Below are positions 1-4,988 of a DNA stretch of 7,728 nucleotides, one piece after another; the first letter of the stretch is position 1, and each line of letters starts with the position of its first letter. The DNA comes from Xanthobacteraceae bacterium (GTDB lineage: Bacteria; Pseudomonadota; Alphaproteobacteria; Rhizobiales; Xanthobacteraceae): the NCBI GenBank assembly GCA_030043285.1, contig JASHXZ010000174.1:1-7728 (forward strand). Direction: 5' to 3'. The notes under the pieces are model-generated. The model worked only from the letters and a program-made list of their open reading frames with translations, was not told the DNA's origin and ran no database searches. Both the position numbers and the translations under genes were made by a program.

Positions 1-138
1 GGGAGCCATTCCAGTGCCGCTGTGCAGTTCGAACGCCAGGGCTATTTCTGCCCCGACTTGGACTCAACGCCCGAACGCCTGGTGTTCAATCGCACCGTCG
101 GTCTACGCGACAGCTGGGCCAAGATCGCCGGCAGCTGA
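1..138 (+). CDS. glnS: Glutaminyl-tRNA synthetase, C-terminal end only
   Basis: Reading from base 1 in frame 1 gives 45 residues and a TGA stop at 136-138. Key pieces are [28 protein letters not shown] and the end SWAKIAGS. These match the conserved end of GlnRS, where the E. coli protein reads VQFEREGYFC...VFNRTVxLRDTWAK. This part belongs to the distal beta-barrel of the anticodon-binding region. The enzyme charges tRNA-Gln with glutamine in the cytoplasm. The gene starts left of the window, so catalytic motifs cannot be checked. Many alphaproteobacteria lack glnS and make Gln-tRNA by the GatCAB amidotransferase route, so its presence is informative. It lies 87 bp before comEC on the same strand, with no clear terminator between them. 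The assignment rests on recalled family sequence; the match is long and specific. Confidence 0.9.
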   Translation, partial: GSHSSAAVQFERQGYFCPDLDSTPERLVFNRTVGLRDSWAKIAGS

Positions 139-208
139 GTTGTCCCGTTTCGGTTTTGTTCCGGCTCCGCCGCTCGCTCTGGTCGTGTAGGCTTTCGCCT
201 CCGTTGAA

Positions 209-224
209 GCGCGCGGGGGCGCGC
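209..224 (+). promoter_or_regulatory. Ribosome binding site of comEC inside a GC-rich inverted repeat
   Basis: GCGCGC (209-214), GGGG (215-218), GCGCGC (219-224) form a perfect 6-bp inverted repeat with a four-base loop. The purine run GGGGG (215-219) lies 6 bases before the GTG start at 226 and is the only Shine-Dalgarno candidate there. If the hairpin forms, most of the SD is displayed in the loop. The rest of the 139-225 spacer shows only a weak AGGC-TTTC-GCCT hairpin (189-200) and no T-run, so I see no terminator for glnS. comEC may be partly read from glnS. Confidence 0.4.
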
Positions 225-225
225 A

Positions 226-2487
226 GTGACATACGAAAACACTCCGCAAGCGCGAGCACCGAGCCGAGCCCGGACTTGGCCGATCGGCGGCGCACGCCCG
301 CTTGCCGGGACGGCGCCGCCGCACAGCGGCTTTCTGATCGGCGCGCAGCTCCGCAAATGGGCAGCGGCGGAAATCGCGACCGGACGGCTGTTTCCCTGGC
401 TCGCCGTCGGTTTCGGCTTTGGCATCGTCCTTTACTTCACCGCGGACCGTGAGCCGATGTGGTGGGCGCCGACGGCGCTGGCCGTGGCGTTCGCTGCCGC
501 CGCGGTGCTGTCGCGGCGCCACGCCGGCGGCTTCGTTCTGGCGCTCGGTCTGTTCGCCATCGCCGCCGGCTTTGCTGTCGCCACCATCCATACCGCGCGC
601 ATTGCGCATTCTGTTTTGCGCTTCCCGGCCTCCAGCGTCACCGTCGCCGGCTTTGTCGAGTTGCGCGAGGAGAGCGAGCACACCGACCGCTTCGTGCTGC
701 GCGTCGACCGCATCGAAGGCGCCCGCCTCGACGTCAAACCGCAGCGCGTGCGGCTGTCGGTCAAGCGCGGCATGGCGCCGGTGCCGGGCTCGTTCGTCGA
801 GGTCAAGGCGACGCTCGACCCACCGCTGCAGCCGCTCGAGCCCGGCAGCTACGATTTTGCGCGCGACCTCTACTTTCAGGAGATCGGCGCATCGGGTTTC
901 GTGCGCGGCGCCATCACTGTGCTGGCGCCGCCCGCGGCGCCAAATGTGCTGCGCCGTGCCGACGCGTTCGTGCAAAGACTGCGCGACGCAATCGATGCCC
1001 GCATTCGCGCCGTGCTTCCCGGCGACGAGGGCGCCATCGCCGCGATGCTGATCAACGGCCGGCGCGACGCCATCGATCCGCACCTCTACGACGCCATGTT
1101 CGTGTCCGGCATCGGCCACGTGCTGTCGATCTCCGGCTATCACATGGCGGTGGTCGCCGGCGTGATTTTTTTCATCTTCCGCGCGCTCCTGGCGCTGATC
1201 CCGGGCTTGCGCGACCGCGCCCCGATAAAAAAATGGGCGGCCTTCGCGGCGTTCATCATCACCGCGTTCTATCTCGTGCTGTCCGGCAACCAGGTGGCGA
1301 CGCAGCGTTCGTTCATCATGATCGCGGTGGTGCTGATCGGGGTGATGCTGGATCGGCCGACGCTGACCATGCGCACCGTCACCATCGCGGCGCTGATCGT
1401 GCTGTTGTTCGCGCCGCAATCAGTGGTACATCCGAGCTTTCAGATGTCGTTTGCGGCAACCTTGGCGCTGATCGCCGGCTATGAGCGCGGCGCACTGCGT
1501 ATCAAGGCCGGCGCCGATTCCTCGCTCGGCGCTCGCGCCGCGTTGTGGGGCGTCAACGAGATCATCGCGCTCACCATCGCCTCGTTGCTCGCCGGCTTCG
1601 CCACCATGCCGTACGCCGCCTATCACTTTCATCGGCTGTCGCCGTATGGCGTCATCGCCAATTTGCTCGCCATGCCGGTGGTCTCCGCCTGGGTCATGCC
1701 GATGGGCATTTTGGGCGTGGTGGCGATGCCGTTTGGCTTCGACGGCGAGTGCTGGCGGCAGATGGGTTACGGCATCGAGTGGATGGATTGGGTGGCGCTG
1801 TGGGTGGCGAGCCTGCCCGGCGCTTACGGCCGCGTTGCGCTGTTCGGCACCGGGCCGCTTCTGTTCGCGACCGCGGGGCTGCTCGTCATGGCGCTGTTCA
1901 AGACGCCGCTGCGCTGGAGCGGCGCGGCGCTGGTCATGGTCGCGGTGATCGTGGCCGCGCGCACGCCGCGCCCGGACGTGCTGGTCGCGTCCGACGGCCG
2001 CGCCATTGCGGTGCGCGGCGCCGACGGCAGGCTATCGTTCCATCGGACCGGCAGCGACAGTTTTGCGATTCGCGAATGGCTCGCCGCGGATGCCGACGGC
2101 CGCGACGTGCGCGACGGCTCGCTCGGCGCCGGCATCGCATGCGATCCGGCTGGCTGCATCGGCCGCCTCGCCGACGGCGGGCTGGTCAGCTACGCGCTTT
2201 CACCGGCCGCGTTCGCGGAGGATTGCGCGCGCGCAAAAATCATTGTGGCCTATAACGATCCGCCGCCCGACTGCGCCGCCATGGTGATCGGACGCTACGA
2301 TTGGCGCACACGCGGCGCGCTCGTTCTGCGCCGAACCAATGATGGCTTCGTTATGGATTCGGTCCGGCCACCGTATTTCGATCGCCCCTGGGCGCCGGCA
2401 CCGCCTGCGCCGCGTTCATCGTTCGGCAGCACCGCGGCGCCCGCTGACGCCACGCCGCGGCCGCAAGATCTCGAAGCGGATCAGTAA
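226..2487 (+). CDS. comEC: ComEC/Rec2-family DNA internalisation channel protein
   Basis: This 753-residue inner membrane protein should form the channel that passes single-stranded DNA into the cytoplasm during natural transformation. The N-terminal part has membrane segments at about 54-72 and 80-125, followed by a soluble OB-like region at about 135-235 (the DUF4131 region). The Competence core spans about 265-560. It carries the family signature SGIGHVLSISGYH (294-306), QMSFAATLALI (406-416) and a MPYAAYHFHRLSPYG stretch (461-475). Further membrane segments lie at about 306-327, 338-376, 383-398, 445-460, 475-505 and 545-578. The C-terminal part (about 583-720) sits where other ComEC proteins have a metallo-beta-lactamase domain, but no HxHxDH motif is visible, so it is probably a degenerate, non-catalytic fold. 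The start is GTG at 226, chosen for the GGGGG six bases upstream. The gene is convergent with lexA. Confidence 0.93.
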   Translation: MTYENTPQARAPSRARTWPIGGARPLAGTAPPHSGFLIGAQLRKWAAAEIATGRLFPWLAVGFGFGIVLYFTADREPMWWAPTALAVAFAAAAVLSRRHAGGFVLALGLFAIAAGFAVATIHTARIAHSVLRFPASSVTVAGFVELREESEHTDRFVLRVDRIEGARLDVKPQRVRLSVKRGMAPVPGSFVEVKATLDPPLQPLEPGSYDFARDLYFQEIGASGFVRGAITVLAPPAAPNVLRRADAFVQRLRDAIDARIRAVLPGDEGAIAAMLINGRRDAIDPHLYDAMFVSGIGHVLSISGYHMAVVAGVIFFIFRALLALIPGLRDRAPIKKWAAFAAFIITAFYLVLSGNQVATQRSFIMIAVVLIGVMLDRPTLTMRTVTIAALIVLLFAPQSVVHPSFQMSFAATLALIAGYERGALRIKAGADSSLGARAALWGVNEIIALTIASLLAGFATMPYAAYHFHRLSPYGVIANLLAMPVVSAWVMPMGILGVVAMPFGFDGECWRQMGYGIEWMDWVALWVASLPGAYGRVALFGTGPLLFATAGLLVMALFKTPLRWSGAALVMVAVIVAARTPRPDVLVASDGRAIAVRGADGRLSFHRTGSDSFAIREWLAADADGRDVRDGSLGAGIACDPAGCIGRLADGGLVSYALSPAAFAEDCARAKIIVAYNDPPPDCAAMVIGRYDWRTRGALVLRRTNDGFVMDSVRPPYFDRPWAPAPPAPRSSFGSTAAPADATPRPQDLEADQ

Positions 2488-2507
2488 AAGCCCTGACGGT
2501 TTAGCTT

Positions 2508-2666
2508 GCGGCCGGGATCCCCACCTTAATCCTCCCCCTTTTAGGGGGAGGAAATAGAAGGGCGGCACCTGAACTCGTTGGCTCATTGCGACACGTTCAC
2601 CGCGCATGCCGCTTGCGCTTCTCTCCCCCTGAAAGGGGGAGCGATAGAGTGGGGGGCGCGGGCCGC
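2508..2666. repeat. Nested palindromic intergenic element between comEC and lexA
   Basis: The convergent gap (2488-2689) holds two very similar hairpins. The first is CCTCCCCCT-TTT-AGGGGGAGG at 2531-2551 (9-bp stem). The second is CTCCCCCT-GAA-AGGGGGAG at 2623-2641 (8-bp stem). They are flanked by outer inverted arms: CCCCAC (2519-2524) with GTGGGG (2649-2654), and GCGGCC (2508-2513) with GGCCGC (2661-2666). The roughly 160-bp unit is therefore symmetrical at several levels, like a short dispersed intergenic repeat or a miniature mobile element. C-rich hairpins of this type are, as I recall, common between genes in Bradyrhizobium-like genomes. Neither hairpin has a T-tract, so they are not standard terminators, although paired hairpins between convergent genes could still stop or stabilise transcripts. 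I see no clear target-site duplication. Confidence 0.55.
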
Positions 2667-2689
2667 GCGCAGAGCGAAAAAAGCTGATC

Positions 2690-3391
2690 TCAATACCTTC
2701 GGAACAATCCCACCAGCTTGCCCTGAATGCGCACGCGGTTGGGCGGCAGGATGCGCACCTCGTAAGCGGTGTTGGCCGGCTCGAGCGCGATCGAGGCGCC
2801 GCGGCGACGAAAGCGCTTGAGCGTCGCCTCCTCGTCGTCGATCAGCGCGACGACAATGTCGCCGGTGTCGGCGGCTTCGGTGCGCTTAAGGAGCGCGATG
2901 TCGCCATCCAGAATGCCGGCCTCGATCATCGAATCGCCACGCACTTCGAGGGCGAAGTGCTCGCCGGTGGAGAGCATATCCGGCGGCATGTTGATGGTGT
3001 GACTGCGGGTCTGGATCGCTTCGATCGGCGTGCCCGCCGCAATGCGGCCCATCACCGGCACCGCCACCGGCCTGCCGCCCTCCTCGTCGGATGCGGTCCG
3101 CACGCGGCCCAAATTGCCCTCGATGACGCTGGGCGTGAAGCCGCGGGTGCGGGCCGAGCCCATGCCGTGCGCCACTGATTCGGGCAGCTTGATCACCTCG
3201 ATGGCGCGCGCCCGATTCGGCAGCCGGCGGATGAAGCCGCGTTCTTCCAGCGCCGTGATCAGCCGGTGGATGCCGGATTTGGAGCGCAGGTCGAGCGCGT
3301 CCTTCATCTCGTCGAATGACGGCGGCACGCCTGCTTCCTTCAGGCGCTCGTGGATGAATCGCAACAACTCGGCTTGCTTGCGCGTGAGCAT
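2690..3391 (-). CDS. lexA: LexA repressor of the SOS response
   Basis: LexA is a cytoplasmic dimeric repressor that blocks DNA-repair genes until RecA on single-stranded DNA triggers its self-cleavage. The 233-residue protein has an N-terminal winged helix domain at about 1-65, beginning [15 protein letters not shown], with the recognition helix region near 35-50 ([17 protein letters not shown]). A linker at about 70-110 is longer than in E. coli, as is usual in alphaproteobacteria. The S24 peptidase domain follows. The scissile Ala-Gly is A119-G120 in GRIAAG, the catalytic serine is S154 in RGDSMIEAG, and the catalytic lysine is K192 in EATLKRF. All key residues are present. The start is the ATG at 3389-3391, preceded by GAGGAAG (3397-3403, minus strand). 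The gene is probably autoregulated through the SOS box at 3480-3494. It ends convergent with comEC. Confidence 0.97.
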   Translation of the reverse strand: MLTRKQAELLRFIHERLKEAGVPPSFDEMKDALDLRSKSGIHRLITALEERGFIRRLPNRARAIEVIKLPESVAHGMGSARTRGFTPSVIEGNLGRVRTASDEEGGRPVAVPVMGRIAAGTPIEAIQTRSHTINMPPDMLSTGEHFALEVRGDSMIEAGILDGDIALLKRTEAADTGDIVVALIDDEEATLKRFRRRGASIALEPANTAYEVRILPPNRVRIQGKLVGLFRRY

Positions 3392-3464
3392 CGGCGCTTC
3401 CTCTTTCGCTTCCTCTTAAAGGACCCTGGGGACGCTTCGACTGCACCGAGTCGAAACAAATCAT

Positions 3465-3483
3465 GAACGGACACTATCCGTTC
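3465..3483. promoter_or_regulatory. Inverted repeat GAACGGA-N5-TCCGTTC overlapping the SOS box
   Basis: GAACGGA (3465-3471), CACTA, TCCGTTC (3477-3483) is a perfect 7-bp inverted repeat. Its right arm supplies the first GTTC of the SOS box, and its left arm adds a third, inverted half-site covering the predicted -10 element. It may be an auxiliary LexA site, a site for another regulator, or chance. Confidence 0.4.
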
Positions 3484-3499
3484 CATATGTGTTCCGCAA
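3471..3499 (-). promoter_or_regulatory. Probable lexA promoter
   Basis: On the minus strand TTGCGG (3499-3494) and TAGTGT (3476-3471) are 17 bases apart, a plausible but weak sigma70-type -35/-10 pair. It would give a lexA leader of roughly 70 bases. The main support is position: the SOS operator lies almost entirely in the spacer, where bound LexA would exclude RNA polymerase. The hexamers match the consensus at only about half their positions, so the exact start of transcription is uncertain. Confidence 0.45.
3480..3494. promoter_or_regulatory. SOS box (LexA operator), GTTC-N7-GTTC
   Basis: GTTC (3480-3483), CATATGT, GTTC (3491-3494) is an exact match to GTTC-N7-GTTC, the direct-repeat operator bound by alphaproteobacterial LexA. 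On the lexA strand it reads GAAC-N7-GAAC. It lies about 90 bp upstream of the lexA start and inside the predicted promoter spacer, as expected for autoregulation. Motif, distance and gene identity support each other. Confidence 0.88.
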
Positions 3500-3773
3500 G
3501 CATTTAATTTGAAGTGAAGAAACGCCAGGACCGCGCCAAGGAACTTTTAGGCGTTGCGAATCTGGCGCTTCAACTTTGGCGGTCCGATCGCGAGCTGCTA
3601 CTGATCACCATCACTAACGCGTGCGGAAAGCCCGGGGCCTTCGCTCCGGGCTTCCCGCATGACCGCCGCGCTCGGCTCCAGCCTGATGGGCCGCGCCGAG
3701 GAGCTTTTAGGGTTGCGATCGGATCGCTGAAGCTACCCACGGCGCCTTACACGAAACCGGCAAGCATTTGATT
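3496..3773. repeat. Intergenic stretch with two pairs of imperfect direct repeats
   Basis: The lexA-omp1 gap (3392-3913, 522 bp) has no convincing gene. Besides the lexA promoter it holds two repeat pairs in the order A-B-B-A. Pair A is GCAAGCATTTAATT (3496-3509) and GCAAGCATTTGATT (3760-3773), with one mismatch. Pair B is 3531-3559 and 3691-3718, sharing CCGCGCC(A/G)AGGA(A/G) and then CTTTTAGG(C)GTTGCGA, with two mismatches and one single-base gap; the copies start exactly 160 bp apart. The first B copy lies inside a 6-bp inverted repeat, AACGCC (3521-3526) with GGCGTT (3550-3555). The second follows CTCGGC (3671-3676), which pairs with GCCGAG (3695-3700). A strong hairpin (3622-3659) lies between the B copies. 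I recognise no tRNA or known RNA family here. Confidence 0.45.
3622..3659. other. Strong hairpin resembling the omp terminators but without a T-run
   Basis: TGCGG (3622-3626), one unpaired A, AAGCCCGG (3628-3635) and GGC pair with GCT, CCGGGCTT (3646-3653), one unpaired C and CCGCA (3655-3659). This gives about 16 paired positions, including one G-T wobble, around a CTTC loop. The AAGCCCGGGGC...GCTCCGGGCTT core is the same as in the terminators at 4749 and 6569. Here the T-run is replaced by CTTCCCGCAT, where the others read CTTTTTGCAT. It could be a decayed terminator, a processed RNA structure, or a member of the same intergenic repeat family. Confidence 0.5.
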
Positions 3774-3828
3774 CAGCTTCGGTGTTGAGCAATGCGGCCG
3801 ATGCAACCACGGGACGACGCCTGAATGT

Positions 3829-3877
3829 TTCCTAGTGTTGCCCGCTAGAGACACCGATTCTGCACCCTTTCGGGTTA
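3829..3877 (+). promoter_or_regulatory. Conserved omp1 leader segment
   Basis: This segment aligns without gaps to 4895-4943 ahead of omp2. Both have TTCC..GTGTTGCC.....GAGACA, and then, at identical spacing, a small hairpin: ACCC-TTTC-GGGTTA at 3864-3877 and ACCC-TCAT-GGGTTA at 4930-4943. It ends 36 bases before the omp1 ATG. Conservation between the paralogues suggests a promoter or 5' untranslated region, but I cannot place a -10 box with confidence. Confidence 0.4.
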
Positions 3878-3913
3878 CACCCTCACCAGTTCTCATACCC
3901 ACAGGGGGTTGCC

Positions 3914-4723
3914 ATGAAGAAGCTGTTGCTGTCGTCCTTGGCTGGCCTGATTTTGACCACCGGTTCGGCGCTCGCCGCCGACCTCGGCATGCCGGCCAAA
4001 GCGCCGTACGCTCCACCGGCTCCTGCCGTCAGTTGGACAGGTTGCTACATCGACGCCGGGGTCGGCTACGGCATGGCGAATGTCACACACCATGTCGACA
4101 TCACCGGTATTGGTCCGCTCACAAGTGACGTCAATTCGGGCGCAGAAGGCTGGCTCGGCCGTGTCGGCGGCGGTTGCGACTATCAAATGTCCCGCTTTGT
4201 CGTCGGTGTGTTCGGGGATTACGACTTCTCGAATATCAATGGGACATGGTCCGATCCGCTCATAGTGTCGGGCACCGGAAACAACTCGAGCGCTTGGGCT
4301 GTCGGCGGTCGCCTCGGTTACTTGGTCACTCCCTCGCTCTTGACCTACGTTGATGGCGGCTACACCCAGATGACTTCCGACCAGGTAAACCTCAATGGCG
4401 CTATCCCATTGGTTGGTATTGTCGGCCCGAGTGGTCTTGCCATTCCGTCTAATACCTTCAGCGGGTGGTTCATCGGCGGTGGCACGGAATACGCTCTGAC
4501 CGGAATTCTGCCGATCAACGGGCTGTTCTGGCGGACCGAGTATCGCTACTCGCGATTCGACAGCGCCGATCTTCCAATAAATTGTGTTTCTGCAGGCGGC
4601 CTTTGCCCCGGCGCGATCGGTGCCACAGGCTTGACCGAGCACGTGCAGCAAAATCAACAAACGATCACCAGCGGCGTCGTGTGGCGCTTCAACTTCGGCG
4701 GCCCGGTCGCGGCACGCTACTGA
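3914..4723 (+). CDS. Small outer membrane beta-barrel protein (Omp25/Omp31-like), omp1
   Basis: The 269-residue precursor begins MKKLLLSSLAGLILTTGSALA, a typical Sec signal peptide with a likely cut after A21 (ALA|AD). A proline-rich linker (25-39) leads to SWTGCYIDAGVGYG (40-53), the entry strand typical of rhizobial OMP_b-brl proteins, where SWTGFYIG is commoner. The barrel then runs to the end as alternating amphipathic strands, with YLVTPSLLTYVDGGYT (136-151) and FWRTEYRYSRF (205-215) as clear examples. It closes with VVWRFNFGGPVAARY, whose aromatic C-terminus is the usual outer membrane assembly signal. Cys44 and Cys88 recur in omp2 and may form a disulfide; Cys224 and Cys231 in a late loop are unique to omp1. 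The ATG at 3914 is preceded by AGGGGG (3903-3908). The specific role (porin, structural or surface antigen) is unknown. A terminator follows 25 bp after the stop. Confidence 0.85.
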   Translation: MKKLLLSSLAGLILTTGSALAADLGMPAKAPYAPPAPAVSWTGCYIDAGVGYGMANVTHHVDITGIGPLTSDVNSGAEGWLGRVGGGCDYQMSRFVVGVFGDYDFSNINGTWSDPLIVSGTGNNSSAWAVGGRLGYLVTPSLLTYVDGGYTQMTSDQVNLNGAIPLVGIVGPSGLAIPSNTFSGWFIGGGTEYALTGILPINGLFWRTEYRYSRFDSADLPINCVSAGGLCPGAIGATGLTEHVQQNQQTITSGVVWRFNFGGPVAARY

Positions 4724-4748
4724 TCGGCACCAGCCACACACGTGAAAG

Positions 4749-4779
4749 AAAAGCCCGGGGCGAGCGCTCCGGGCTTTTT
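4749..4779 (+). terminator. Rho-independent terminator of omp1
   Basis: AAAAGCCCGG (4749-4758) pairs with CCGGGCTTTT (4769-4778). The stem continues inward through GGC/GCT to a GAGC loop, and a T5 run covers 4775-4779. It lies 25 bp after the omp1 stop. The A-run on the left makes it usable from both directions. It is almost identical to the terminator at 6569-6599. Confidence 0.88.
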
Positions 4780-4795
4780 GCATTGAGTGCTGCGC

Positions 4796-4840
4796 TCTGC
4801 CCGACAATCGCATGATCGAACATTGCTCGCCGGCTTTCGC
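4796..4840 (-). pseudogene. Relic of the 3' end of moeA
   Basis: This stretch aligns without gaps to 6616-6660, the last 15 codons of moeA. On the minus strand it reads AKAGEQCSIMRLSGR, against AKAGAPCTIMRLPR plus stop in the intact gene; the stop TGA has become AGA. It is part of a 92-bp ungapped match (4749-4840 to 6569-6660, 79/92 identical by hand count) that also includes the terminator. No start or remaining gene body is present, so it is a non-functional fragment carried along when the omp unit was duplicated. Weak similarity may extend leftwards in the moeA reading to about 4850. Confidence 0.65.
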
Positions 4841-4950
4841 TGACGGCAGGATGCATCGTCATCGGATTGTTACATGCGAACGGCCCGCGAATCCTTCCGC
4901 GTGTTGCCGTTGGGAGACAGTTCCCCAATACCCTCATGGGTTAAGATCGA

Positions 4951-4980
4951 TTCCAGGTACCCGGTATACGGTACCTGGGG
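4951..4980 (+). promoter_or_regulatory. Hairpin overlapping the omp2 ribosome binding site
   Basis: CCAGGTACC (4953-4961) and GGTACCTGG (4970-4978) form a perfect 9-bp inverted repeat around an 8-base loop. Two U-G pairs (4951-4952 with 4979-4980) can extend it to 11 bp. The right arm contains most of GGGGGA (4977-4982), the Shine-Dalgarno sequence of omp2, six bases before its TTG start. In RNA this would hide the SD; in DNA the palindrome could also bind a protein. The omp1 leader has no equivalent: its SD is in open sequence and its leader is about 9 bases shorter here. Confidence 0.5.
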
Positions 4981-4988
4981 GATGTGCC

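Noticed and set aside
103..1419. 438-codon minus-strand open frame antisense to comEC
   Set aside because: Its product is rich in His, Arg, Asp and Gly without recognisable domains and lies wholly opposite a clear comEC. Long antisense frames are common in high-GC genes.
3514..3771. 85-codon + strand open frame in the lexA-omp1 gap
   Set aside because: It starts at GTG with no Shine-Dalgarno sequence, runs through the strong hairpin and the direct repeats, and has no recognisable features.
3392..3913. tRNA or CRISPR array in the lexA-omp1 gap
   Set aside because: No cloverleaf with a T-loop sequence was found, and the repeats occur only twice with unequal layout, so neither call is supported.
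3893..4813. 306-codon minus-strand open frame antisense to omp1
   Set aside because: It covers a well-supported secreted barrel gene and its terminator, and its product has no family features. The open frame at its start is only the moeA relic without its stop.
4812..4988. Longer omp2 starting at ATG 4812
   Set aside because: This would add 59 residues encoded by the moeA relic and the leader before a textbook signal peptide. The TTG at 4989 aligns with the omp1 start and has a correctly spaced SD.
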